Assembly (NCBI RefSeq): GCF_018282115.1
Contig: NZ_CP054306.1
Location: forward strand, 977,488-1,041,487
DNA: 64,000 bases
Direction: 5' to 3'
Origin: Synechocystis sp. PCC 7338
Lineage (GTDB): Bacteria; Cyanobacteriota; Cyanobacteriia; Cyanobacteriales; Microcystaceae
Shown here: positions 15,316 through 24,403 of the stretch, in pieces
Numbering within the stretch: the stretch's first letter is position 1
Layout: each line of letters opens with the position of its first letter
Translations under genes and position numbers: made by a program
Notes under the pieces: model-generated
What the model saw: only the letters and a program-made list of their open reading frames with translations
What the model was told of the DNA's origin: nothing
Database searches by the model: none

Positions 15316-17211
15316 CTACTCCACGGTGACGGACTTGGCCAAATTACGGGGTTGGTCCACGTCTAAGCCTCGGCGGGCGGCAATGTGATAGGCCAAAAGT
15401 TGCAAGGGAATCACCGCCACAATCGGAGAAAGCATTTCTTCCACGTGGGGCACCAGCAATAAATCATCAAACACGGAACGGGCTTGGTTGTCGTCCATTG
15501 GAGTAACCCCGATTAACCTAGCATCCCTGGCTTTAGCTTCCTGGGCATTGGAAATTACCTTGTCATGGACTGACCCCGGCATAGCGATCGCCACCACTGG
15601 GACTTTGGCATCCAAAAGGGCAATAGGGCCGTGTTTCATTTCCCCAGCCGGGTAACCTTCCGCATGGATATAGCTAATTTCCTTTAGCTTGAGGGCCCCT
15701 TCCAAGGCAATGGGAAAGTTAATGCCCCGACCAAGAAAAATAAAGTCCTGGGTTTCGGCAAATTCATGGGCTAGGGCTTCAATGGCACTACCCTGCTGTT
15801 CCAAAATAGTTTCAATCTGGGCGGGCAATTGTCGTAGACCCACCATAATGTGTTCTATGGCCTCCAGGCTCAGACTGTGCCGCTGAAAGGCGATGTCCAA
15901 AGCTAGGAAATAAAAGGCTAACACTTGGGCTACAAAGGTTTTAGTGGCCGCCACCCCAATTTCAATGCCGGCATGGGTATTGATAATTTCATTAACCATA
16001 GTGGCCAAGGTACTTTCGGGACGGTTGGTAATCCCCAAAATTAGGGGTTTATAGTCGTCTTCCAAAGTGAGGCGCCGCTGTTTTTCCATTTCTAATGCCG
16101 CCAAAGTATCAGCCGTTTCCCCCGACTGAGTTACGCCAATGGTGAGGGTATGGGGCGTTAGAGGAGGGGCAGCATAGCGAAATTCCGAAGCGTAATGCAC
16201 TGTGGTGGGAATGCCGGCCAATTGTTCGAGTAAATATTTCCCCACCAGCCCGGCATGCCAACTGGTGCCACAGGCCAAAATTTGAATGTGTTGCAGATTT
16301 TTGGTCAACTGGGGGTCTAAACCCAGGAATACAGGGCTATGGCTAGGATGGTCGGCGGCCCGCCATTGTTCATTTAGATAAGTTGCCAAACAAGTGCGGA
16401 CAACGGCCGGTTGCTCGTAAATTTCCTTGAGCATAAAGTGCCGAAAGCCCTGTTTTTCGACGGTGGTAGCGCTCCAGTCTAGGGTACGGGGCAGTTTCCG
16501 CAGCCTTTTGAGTTGGAAATCATAAACTTCTACCCCCAGGGGCGTTAATCTGGCAATTTCCCCATTCTCCAACGACAGTACCGTATTGGTGTGGGGCACT
16601 AGGGCAGTCACATCGGACGCACAGAAAAATTCCCCCTGGCCAAATCCCAAAATTAACGGGGCTTGCTGTCGGGCCACAATTAACTGTTCAGGGCAATGGG
16701 CATCCAACACGGCGATCGCAAAGGCCCCATCGAGCTGGTGTACAGCCTTACCAATGGCTTCCAGCAAGGCTTCGTCTGGGTCATCGTCAGGCAAATCCTT
16801 GAGAATATCGGCGATTAAAATCGGAATGACCTCAGTGTCAGTTTCCGAATAAAACTGATAACCCTTTTCCTTTAACTGATCCCTCAGGGTTTGGTAATTT
16901 TCAATGATGCCATTTTGCACAACGGCGATGCGTTGCTGGTTATCCAGGTGGGGGTGGGCGTTATGTTCCTCTGGTTTACCGTGGGTGGCCCAACGGGTGT
17001 GCCCAATACCAAGGCGGGAAAAGTTGCTGTGGTTTTCTAGCTTCTCCTTGAGGTTAAACAGTTTGCCCTTGGCCCGCACCGACTCAATTTTTTCTTCGGT
17101 GACCGTAGCAATACCAGCGGAGTCATAACCTCTGTATTCCAAGCGTTCTAGCCCTTCAATGAGGATATTTACCGCCGTTTGGGTGCCGATGTAACCAACA
17201 ATGCCACACAT
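15316..17211 (-). CDS. glmS: Glutamine-fructose-6-phosphate aminotransferase
   Basis: This 631-residue enzyme makes glucosamine-6-phosphate, the first step toward peptidoglycan and LPS amino sugars. It starts MCGIVGYIGTQTA, so Cys2 is the N-terminal glutaminase nucleophile after Met removal. LEYRGYDSAGIAT and the GHTRWATHGKP loop belong to the glutaminase domain. The two sugar-isomerase domains show ACGTSWHAGLVGKYLLE, GVTQSGETADTLAAL, GRGINFPIALEGALKLKEISYIHAEGYPAGEMKHGPIAL and the C-terminal DQPRNLAKSVTVE. It is complete and standard in length. No glmS ribozyme is evident upstream, as expected in cyanobacteria. Confidence 0.97.
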   Translation of the reverse strand: MCGIVGYIGTQTAVNILIEGLERLEYRGYDSAGIATVTEEKIESVRAKGKLFNLKEKLENHSNFSRLGIGHTRWATHGKPEEHNAHPHLDNQQRIAVVQNGIIENYQTLRDQLKEKGYQFYSETDTEVIPILIADILKDLPDDDPDEALLEAIGKAVHQLDGAFAIAVLDAHCPEQLIVARQQAPLILGFGQGEFFCASDVTALVPHTNTVLSLENGEIARLTPLGVEVYDFQLKRLRKLPRTLDWSATTVEKQGFRHFMLKEIYEQPAVVRTCLATYLNEQWRAADHPSHSPVFLGLDPQLTKNLQHIQILACGTSWHAGLVGKYLLEQLAGIPTTVHYASEFRYAAPPLTPHTLTIGVTQSGETADTLAALEMEKQRRLTLEDDYKPLILGITNRPESTLATMVNEIINTHAGIEIGVAATKTFVAQVLAFYFLALDIAFQRHSLSLEAIEHIMVGLRQLPAQIETILEQQGSAIEALAHEFAETQDFIFLGRGINFPIALEGALKLKEISYIHAEGYPAGEMKHGPIALLDAKVPVVAIAMPGSVHDKVISNAQEAKARDARLIGVTPMDDNQARSVFDDLLLVPHVEEMLSPIVAVIPLQLLAYHIAARRGLDVDQPRNLAKSVTVE

Positions 17212-17517
17212 GGAGATTCCCCAATGATAGTGAAAATGATCAAATTGCCCTCCAGTTTAGCTTTTTCCTTCTGCCCAGTGACAAATCTGTCCCACTCCAT
17301 GGAATTTGGCTGGCCACGGCAATGCACTCCTGATAACGACTTAGAACAGTGGCAGACTATGCTTCCAACATCGACATCAGATGGGATTGTATTGATTGCT
17401 GGCCTATGGCACGGACAACGGCCCACATTCTGATGAGTTAAGAAGTTTACTAGTTCACTTCATTTAACTTCAGCAAGGGTGGGCAAGCATTAATTCGGAG
17501 CAAAGCCAAAGATTTAT
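17212..17517. other. Intergenic region between glmS and the metalloprotease gene
   Basis: About 300 bases lie upstream of glmS and downstream of the metalloprotease gene. The region must contain the glmS promoter on the minus strand. I see no convincing gene, RNA motif or strong hairpin with a T run. Short frames on both strands have no protein-like character. Confidence 0.5.
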
Positions 17518-20500
17518 TTAGCTGGGATATAGGCCATCCACTCCCATTGCTAAGACCTGCCCATAGGAGTCCATGGGAGAAAACAGCCGTGTCTCCGGTG
17601 TTTCCAGGTTCAAACCGTAGGCTGAAGCCGCAGTGCCACTGCCTAGTCCAACAATGCGAACATTATCAATGTTGCCGTCTTCAAGGCTACTACTAACAGT
17701 GGCCCGAAACCTTAAATTGAAACTATTACTTAGAGGCAAAGCTAGGGAAACATCTTGCCAACTATTTTCCGGATCGACATTACCCGATAAACGTTTGACC
17801 TCTGTCCAGTTACTGCCGTTAAAAAGGTCTAGGGCAATGTATTCGCCATAGTCCCAATTTCCCTCAATGAACCAGGAAAAGGTGAGGACAGCGCTACTAT
17901 AATTAGCTAAATTGAGTGGTTTAGCCATAGTCAGAGTAGCATTATTAGCTAGTCCATCTACCTCTGCTGAACGAGAGCCATCTCGGGCCCTTTGGGTAGA
18001 GCGAAACCAATCATTCTGATTATCCTCAATCCAGTTCCCATTCCATTCCGATATCTCAAAGCTGTCGTAGAACAGTAGATGTTCCGACGGCTTATCTTGA
18101 ACTGTGATGGTTGTGGTGTCCGTCGAGGAAGCGCCATCGGCATCGGTAACTTGAAGACCAATGGTATAGATGCCAGGCTGAGTTGGAATAAAGATTGTGT
18201 CAACACCAGTCCCATCATCGTACTGGCCATCGGCATCCAAATCCCAGGCATAGGTCATAATGTCATTCCCTGGATCGGTGGAATTTACACCGGAGAGGAC
18301 AAAGGGAACGTTGATAAAACCTGTCTGCGAAATACCCGCGTTGGCGATCGGGGCAATGTTGTTGATGGTAATGCTCTGGCTGGCCTTTGCTGTACCCCAA
18401 AGATTATCTGTAACTTGTAATCCAACGGTAGCAATGCCACTATTAGGTGTTACGAAGTTGACACTGGAGCCTGTCGCATCGTCATATTGACCGTCACCGT
18501 CAAAATCCCAGTCATAGCGAGTAATTGAGCCATCACTATCGGTGGAGTTAGCCCCCGACAAAACTAAAATTGTTCCTTCGTTAACCGAGGTATTGCCAGT
18601 AATAAAAGCTTGGGGAAGGGTATTTTGCCCGGCAGGCAGGGCAGTAATTTTAACTTTATCGACGTTACCGTCTTCGGTACTACTACTGACGGTAGCCCGG
18701 AAGCGGAATTGGAAGTTACTTAAGATTGGTACATTGATGGAAACATCCTGCCAAACATTCTCCGGACTGATATTGCCGGCTAAACGTTGTTGCTCTTGCC
18801 AGCTACTGCCATTCCAAAAATCAAGGGCAATGTATTCGCCACTATCCCAGTTACTTTCGATGAACCAAGAGAACGAGAGGGTAGCATTGCTGTAAGCAGT
18901 GAGGTTAAGGGGTTGGGCAATAGTTAGGGTCGCGTTATTCGCCGTCCCATCCACTTCTGCCGAACGGGAACCATCCCGGGCCCTTTGGGTAGAGCGGAAC
19001 CAATCGTTTTGACTATCTTCGATCCATAGACCATTCCACTCCGAGACTTCAAAACTATCCGAGAAGATGGTTACTGGAATGGGTTCGTTATCGTCATTAA
19101 CTAGGGCAATATCATCAGGATTCAAACCGTTGTACTTGTTGTCAGCGCTAGATACCGTACCTGTCACAATGGAGTACGACACGTTACCATCACTTTGCCC
19201 ATCGTTAACACCTGTTACCGTTACAATCTGGGGAGTATTCCAATTAACACTGGTAAAAACAAGGGAAGAAGCATTAACTATCCCTTCTGATGTGTCGCTA
19301 GAGCTAATGGGCAGAGTAACATTGGCGGTCGGTCTAGAGGTGAGACGGACCGTAAAGGTCACCGTTCCCCCATCTTCAGTGGTGTTATTGGCGCTGAGAC
19401 TGCTAATCCAAACACCAGCAGTGTCATTATCTTGATTGGTAATGGTTACGTTGGTTGGATCTAGACCACTATAACCGGGGTCAGTGGAGCTGGCGGGAGC
19501 TAGAACAATGGTGTAGGGGACGTTATCATCGTCCACATTGTCATCTAGCCCCGTAATCGTAACAGTTTGGGGAACATTCCAGTTCGCGCTTGTGAACGTC
19601 AAGGTGTTTATATTGACCGTTCCCTCATTAGTATTGCTACTACTAACTCCAATGGTGACATTAGCGGAGGGCTGAGTTGCCAGGACTACGGTGAAGCTTG
19701 CCTGTCCTCCTGCTTCCGTTGTCGTCAACCCCGATGTTGGTGAAACAAGAATTGCGGGACTGGCAGTGGGCTGAACAAAACTTCCTGTGATGAAATACTG
19801 GCCGAGACTGGCGTATTCAGTATATCCAGAGGGGGGATTGGCGAAAGGATTACCAACACCGACTCCGTCAATTGACAAATAATAGGTACCAGCCGTTGTA
19901 ATCGTATAGTTCAGACTTGCGGTGAGTAAATCTGAAGGATTATTTTGGACAAGCAGGGTACCGGAGGCATCGAACAATTTGGCGAAGATGTCTAAATTCG
20001 GACCACGGGGAGTCAAATATTCTGTAGTGTAGGTGCCTTCCCCATTAGCGATATAAGCGCGAGAGGCATTGTTGATATTGAAATTAACGTTTCCGACTCC
20101 AGTGACAAACTTAAACCAATCGATATCGCTTGTGCGCTCAATAATCCCAAATATACTAATATCGGTACTGGTTAACTCAAAGGCAGAAGCCAAGGTGTTG
20201 CCGTAATCATCGACTCGGTAGCTAAAGCCATTGCTGGTGATGATGGCGAGATCATCTTCTGTATTGTTAGCGCCTATGTATTCACCCTTGCTCCATTGGG
20301 TAACATTCTCATCGGCGTTGATAAAAGGTGCCCCCATAATCGTGCCCCAGCTCGTTGCGCCGGAACCATGACCCTCATAATAGCTAGAATTGCTACCATA
20401 GCTACCTCCGTCATGGCGGAGATTGAGGGTATGTCCCACTTCATGGCTAACGGTTTCCGCACCGGCATATTCTCCTTGGTTAAAAACTAGTGCCACCTCA

Positions 20501-21483
20501 TCTGTAGCCCAGTTGAAACTGTTGTAGTAGGCTGTGCCTCCGCCTCCTGCATTGGTAATGGCTTTTCCTGTAACAAGGTTTAAATTACTGGTCATGGCAA
20601 CGCGAATTCCCCACCGTTGGTCCCCACTGCCTGACTTTTTCAAATCTTCTGTATTGGGTTCTTCGGTGGTAACGTTGACATTAAAGGGCGCGAAATCTTC
20701 TGCAACCCGTTGCCATATTTTCTGGACTTCTTCTTTATTGGCATCGGTAAATGTGTTTCCACTGTAGTAAGGCTGAAGCTGGAGGGCTCCTCCGTTTTCC
20801 CACTGGGAACTGGCAATAAAATAACCATCAAAATCTAGATAGATTGTGTGGTTGGCAAAAGGATTACTGTGGAGTTTAAAGGTTTTATCAAAGGATACGG
20901 GCGGGATTGACGCTGCGCCATCCTGGTAACCAACCGGAGCTTCGGTGATCAACATCGCACAGGCTGGACAGGCGCAAGAAGCCGAGGAATTGGCCAAAAG
21001 GTGGGATGGGTTTGATGATTCTCCTAGCCATCCGTCCCGATTGAACAAAGAGATTGCGGCAAGCTCAAATTCACCATTGATTCCACTTTCTTCGGATAAG
21101 AGGGGACTGGGTTCATTAAATGGCTGAACATCTGGCAATGGAACTAAATGAAAAATAGAGTTTTCATTAGACAACTTTATAAGCGCAACTGTCAATTCTA
21201 GGGGAAATATTGGCCCAATCCAAGCCAGAAAATTTCTAAAATTTCCTTCATTCCAATTGGAGATGGTGATCGGAGAAGCAACGACATCGGCGGCGACTAG
21301 TTGGCTCTGATTCTGTTCCAGAATAGTCTCTACAAACCCCAAGTTCAGAAAAGATCTCAGGGCGGTGGAGAGGGGAGACATAACGATTTCAGCGGTGGCT
21401 ACCCGGTTCTCTTTTGGCCATAAAAACCTCAGCCCAAACTCCAAGTCTAAAAACGATTGCAGGGGATCGGATAGGGAGTCCAT
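17518..21483 (-). CDS. Large modular zinc metalloprotease with PKD and repeated beta domains
   Basis: This 1321-residue protein is probably secreted or surface-bound. The catalytic zinc site HEVGHTLNLRHDG lies at residues 347-359, within a domain that begins near TIYLDFDGYF (213). After it come a pre-peptidase-type beta domain (about 440-570) and two related beta domains, each with a TSANWN or TSVNWN element. A jelly-roll domain (about 805-955), two PKD domains (VNEGTILVLSGANSTDSDGS; FINVPFVLSGVNSTDPGND) and a second, near-identical jelly-roll domain (about 1145-1290) follow. There is no classical signal peptide, and secretion machinery is not in the window. The stand-alone gene has long flanking non-coding DNA. 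Target proteins are unknown. The protease call is firm, and domain borders are approximate. Confidence 0.85.
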   Translation of the reverse strand: MDSLSDPLQSFLDLEFGLRFLWPKENRVATAEIVMSPLSTALRSFLNLGFVETILEQNQSQLVAADVVASPITISNWNEGNFRNFLAWIGPIFPLELTVALIKLSNENSIFHLVPLPDVQPFNEPSPLLSEESGINGEFELAAISLFNRDGWLGESSNPSHLLANSSASCACPACAMLITEAPVGYQDGAASIPPVSFDKTFKLHSNPFANHTIYLDFDGYFIASSQWENGGALQLQPYYSGNTFTDANKEEVQKIWQRVAEDFAPFNVNVTTEEPNTEDLKKSGSGDQRWGIRVAMTSNLNLVTGKAITNAGGGGTAYYNSFNWATDEVALVFNQGEYAGAETVSHEVGHTLNLRHDGGSYGSNSSYYEGHGSGATSWGTIMGAPFINADENVTQWSKGEYIGANNTEDDLAIITSNGFSYRVDDYGNTLASAFELTSTDISIFGIIERTSDIDWFKFVTGVGNVNFNINNASRAYIANGEGTYTTEYLTPRGPNLDIFAKLFDASGTLLVQNNPSDLLTASLNYTITTAGTYYLSIDGVGVGNPFANPPSGYTEYASLGQYFITGSFVQPTASPAILVSPTSGLTTTEAGGQASFTVVLATQPSANVTIGVSSSNTNEGTVNINTLTFTSANWNVPQTVTITGLDDNVDDDNVPYTIVLAPASSTDPGYSGLDPTNVTITNQDNDTAGVWISSLSANNTTEDGGTVTFTVRLTSRPTANVTLPISSSDTSEGIVNASSLVFTSVNWNTPQIVTVTGVNDGQSDGNVSYSIVTGTVSSADNKYNGLNPDDIALVNDDNEPIPVTIFSDSFEVSEWNGLWIEDSQNDWFRSTQRARDGSRSAEVDGTANNATLTIAQPLNLTAYSNATLSFSWFIESNWDSGEYIALDFWNGSSWQEQQRLAGNISPENVWQDVSINVPILSNFQFRFRATVSSSTEDGNVDKVKITALPAGQNTLPQAFITGNTSVNEGTILVLSGANSTDSDGSITRYDWDFDGDGQYDDATGSSVNFVTPNSGIATVGLQVTDNLWGTAKASQSITINNIAPIANAGISQTGFINVPFVLSGVNSTDPGNDIMTYAWDLDADGQYDDGTGVDTIFIPTQPGIYTIGLQVTDADGASSTDTTTITVQDKPSEHLLFYDSFEISEWNGNWIEDNQNDWFRSTQRARDGSRSAEVDGLANNATLTMAKPLNLANYSSAVLTFSWFIEGNWDYGEYIALDLFNGSNWTEVKRLSGNVDPENSWQDVSLALPLSNSFNLRFRATVSSSLEDGNIDNVRIVGLGSGTAASAYGLNLETPETRLFSPMDSYGQVLAMGVDGLYPS

Positions 21484-22024
21484 GGTGTCAACCTCGCGGT
21501 AACAGTTAGGGGTTCATTGCTTGTCGGATAGCTGAATTTAGAGAATCAAAGCTTTTTAATATTTGCTTTTGGATACTGATATTAAAATTCAGCATATTTA
21601 ATATGCATTTAATATAAAAAAATTAAATGTTGCTCAACAAGCGAAGAAACACTGTATGCGGGGAACTATGGAAACATATTCGACAAAAAGTTCAGTAGAT
21701 TCACTAGTTTATTTAAGGCGAAAGCTTGCCGCTAAAACCAATTGGCTAAATATTTTTATTACACCAACCAATTAACTCTGCATAGTTGGAGTGGTCGATG
21801 CCATTAATAAAGTCGATAACCAAATTTAGAAACCTAAGCTAAGGACAATGGGAGCTGATCCTATGGGCCCACAGCCCATCAGGAGGACTTCGGAGTCTGG
21901 AGTGACCAAACTATTAAATAGACCCAATACTCGTCCCATAAGGGCTCCAGCAATTTTAAGACTCTTTTAAAAAATAGGCCCTTAGTCACCGACTCATTGG
22001 AAGTTAATCCACAAGACTACAGCT
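21484..22024. other. 540-base non-coding region upstream of the metalloprotease gene
   Basis: This is the 5' region of the metalloprotease gene and the 3' side of flv2. It is AT-rich near the protease start (about 21540-21640). Two small hairpins stand side by side: ATGGGC with GCCCAT at 21862-21878, and GACT with AGTC closing a TCGG loop at 21885-21896. I see no tRNA or recognised riboswitch. Confidence 0.45.
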
Positions 22025-23836
22025 TTAATATTGTCCCCCCGATTTACGATGCCGCATGGCGGTGATGCCGTTGGATTGTAGGACCTGTCCAGCCTGAACC
22101 GTTGCGTAAATCAGAACATGATCGCCGGTATCTGACCAGGATTGGACTCGGCATTCAAGATAAGCCAACGCTTCCGCTAAAATCAGGCAGCCATTCTGGG
22201 CCGAATAATGTTCCAACACGGTGAAGGGGTTATCCTCATCTTCCGGAAGAGGTTGGGGGTCAAAATGACGCCGCACACTCCGTCCCTCTTGCAAGAGGTT
22301 AAGTACAAAAGTGGTATTTTGCTGAGCTAGACCGTAGGCATCACATTGGGTTGGAATTGTTAGCATAATGCCGGCGGGAGTGAAGCTGGCTTGGGAAACC
22401 CAGGAGGTCAAAATACCTTGATGTCGGCCGTTCAACTGGGTTGTGACCACGCCAATGGAGCCGATAATACGTCCCACTGCTTGCTGGGTGCGGTCAGCCT
22501 GGGTTTCGGTGGTGGCCTGACGGGCAACCCTCTGCCGCTTGCGTGTACGCAGTTGTCGGGCGAAATTTGCGCCAGAGGTTGTGCAAGCATGTAGGGTATC
22601 GGGATCAGGGCTGAATTGGATGCGAATCGTTTCAAAGCCGAAGCGGTAGCCCCCATCTTTTAATTTGGTTTCGATCAAGTCAATCGCTTCACCACTCCAG
22701 CCATAGGAGCCAAAGACCCCAGCTAGTTTGGTTTTGGTTGCGGAGGATAAAACAATACCCAATGCCGTTTGGATTTGTACGGGGGCATGGCTCCCTAGGG
22801 TAGGAGAACCGAGGATAAAACCATCACAGGCTTGAATCGCATCGACAATTTCGTCTGTTTCGGCGATTTCACAGTTAATTGTTTCGACGGCGACACCGGC
22901 TTTAATTAATCCTTTGGCGATCGCCTGGGCCATGGTGGCGGTATTGCCATAGGCGGAAGCATAGATCAATGCAACTTTGAGGGTCTGGCGGGGTTGTTGC
23001 TGACACCATTGGCGATAATCATCGTACAGACGACTGAGGCTAAAACGAACCAGGGGGCCATGGCCAGGAGCGATCGTCTGCAGACTTAACGGATCAAACT
23101 GATCCAGGGCCGTTTCGACCTGTTTGATTTGGGGGGCGTGCAAACAATCAAAGTAAAAACGGCGATCGCCGCTTAATTGTCGCCAGTCCTCATCAAAAAT
23201 TGCATCACCACAAACATGGGTGCCAAACAACTTGTCACTGAAAAGGATTTGGGTAGCTAAATCGTAGGTACACAAACCATCAGGCCAACGGGGGGTCGGC
23301 ACAGTCATCAATTGGAGCACATGGCCCTGGCCCAAATTGAGGATTTCCTGGGACCGCACGGTTTGAAATCGTTGTTCCCAATCGGGAAAGGTGGCCTTAA
23401 GCACTTTCACTGCGGGGCGAGAACAAACAAGTTTGGCCTTTGGTGCCCGGCGCAGTAATTTCTCTAGGGTAACCATGCGATTGGGATTAACATGGCTAGT
23501 GACTATGTAGTCAAGCTGGACTAAATCTAAATGGTTTGGCAATTCCGATAGATACAGGTCGCAAAATGACTCTCCTGGGGGATCAATCAGTGCCGTGTAA
23601 TCGCCCTGAATCAGATAGGAATTAGACGTAGTGCCCCGACGGCGACCATATTCCACCTCAAATTTGAGTCGATCCCAGAGGCGAGACCGTAACACTCGGG
23701 TTTGGGGGGCAATCTCTGCAACCTGAATATCCCGAGGCAGGGAAGCAACGGAAATTAAATCTGACCCAGTATCCAAAGCTTGTGGGGAACCACTAATTGA
23801 AGAAATCATAGGTTTAACCTCAGATAAAGATGACAT
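22025..23836 (-). CDS. flv2: Flavodiiron protein Flv2
   Basis: This is a 603-residue flavodiiron protein with three parts. An N-terminal beta-lactamase-like diiron domain contains YIVTSHVNPNRM, IAPGHGPL and LFGTHVCGD. A flavodoxin domain follows (LIYASAYGNTATMAQAIAKG), then a C-terminal flavin reductase domain (GRIIGSIGVVTTQLNGRHQGILTSWVSQASF). Where Flv4 has HTEPDHSG this protein has HVNPNRMV, so several usual iron ligands are replaced. That is a known feature of this partner. With Flv4 and Sll0218 it protects photosystem II by an alternative electron route in low CO2. ATG 23836 is chosen because it leaves a 22-base gap after the upstream gene. The in-frame start at 23938 would overlap that gene. 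Confidence 0.93.
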   Translation of the reverse strand: MSSLSEVKPMISSISGSPQALDTGSDLISVASLPRDIQVAEIAPQTRVLRSRLWDRLKFEVEYGRRRGTTSNSYLIQGDYTALIDPPGESFCDLYLSELPNHLDLVQLDYIVTSHVNPNRMVTLEKLLRRAPKAKLVCSRPAVKVLKATFPDWEQRFQTVRSQEILNLGQGHVLQLMTVPTPRWPDGLCTYDLATQILFSDKLFGTHVCGDAIFDEDWRQLSGDRRFYFDCLHAPQIKQVETALDQFDPLSLQTIAPGHGPLVRFSLSRLYDDYRQWCQQQPRQTLKVALIYASAYGNTATMAQAIAKGLIKAGVAVETINCEIAETDEIVDAIQACDGFILGSPTLGSHAPVQIQTALGIVLSSATKTKLAGVFGSYGWSGEAIDLIETKLKDGGYRFGFETIRIQFSPDPDTLHACTTSGANFARQLRTRKRQRVARQATTETQADRTQQAVGRIIGSIGVVTTQLNGRHQGILTSWVSQASFTPAGIMLTIPTQCDAYGLAQQNTTFVLNLLQEGRSVRRHFDPQPLPEDEDNPFTVLEHYSAQNGCLILAEALAYLECRVQSWSDTGDHVLIYATVQAGQVLQSNGITAMRHRKSGGQY

Positions 23837-23858
23837 GGAGTGAGGATGGTCAAGATAA

Positions 23859-24377
23859 TCAAATTGAGGAGGAAGCCTTACCAGACTTGAGGATTTGATG
23901 GCGGCGGGAGATTTCCCGTTCAGGATCGACCCCTTCAAAGGTAGGGGGTAACCAAACCCTTACTACGAGCAAGGCACCAAGAATGAGCAGAAACGAACAA
24001 GCTGCCAGCACTTGCTCCCAGGGCACTTCTAGAACGCCCCGCACAATAATTTCCCGTAAAACTGAAACAATTGAGACTTCCACTGCAACTCCTATGGAAA
24101 CCCGGTGTTCCTGCAGATAAATAATCAGCAACCGAAATAGCTCCACTAAAATCAGCAGGAATAAAATGTCGGCGGTGACCCGGGGAAAATCTAATGGGGG
24201 AAAAAGGGACACAAACATTTCCCTTAACTGCATCACCATGAAACTGAACAGGCCAACGCAAAGCGAAATCACAATGAAGTCCTGTACCGTTTCCAGTAGA
24301 CGAACAACAACGGCGCGACTGAAATAGAGGAGAGTAGGCTTGGCGTCCGAATCCGAATTGGTTGAGAGGAGTTGCAT
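23859..24377 (-). CDS. Sll0218-like membrane protein of the flv4-2 operon
   Basis: This 172-residue membrane protein of the PsiE type lies between flv4 and flv2. Four hydrophobic helices are evident: TVQDFIVISLCVGLFSFMVMQL, RVTADILFLLILVELFRLLIIYL, a third one from SIGVAVEVSIVSVL and VLAACSFLLILGALLVVRVWL. The matching protein in PCC 6803 has been linked to photosystem II stability. ATG 24377 (MQLLSTNSDSD) is preferred because the longer frame from 24497 would overlap the end of flv4 by 94 bases. Gaps of 26 and 22 bases to the flanking genes indicate a single transcript. Confidence 0.88.
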   Translation of the reverse strand: MQLLSTNSDSDAKPTLLYFSRAVVVRLLETVQDFIVISLCVGLFSFMVMQLREMFVSLFPPLDFPRVTADILFLLILVELFRLLIIYLQEHRVSIGVAVEVSIVSVLREIIVRGVLEVPWEQVLAACSFLLILGALLVVRVWLPPTFEGVDPEREISRRHQILKSGKASSSI

Positions 24378-24403
24378 GAGAAAATCCCAGGTAGAAGGTG
24401 AAT

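Noticed and set aside
17179-17433. 84-codon frame upstream of glmS
   Set aside because: It overlaps the glmS start on the other strand and the predicted product has no conserved pattern.
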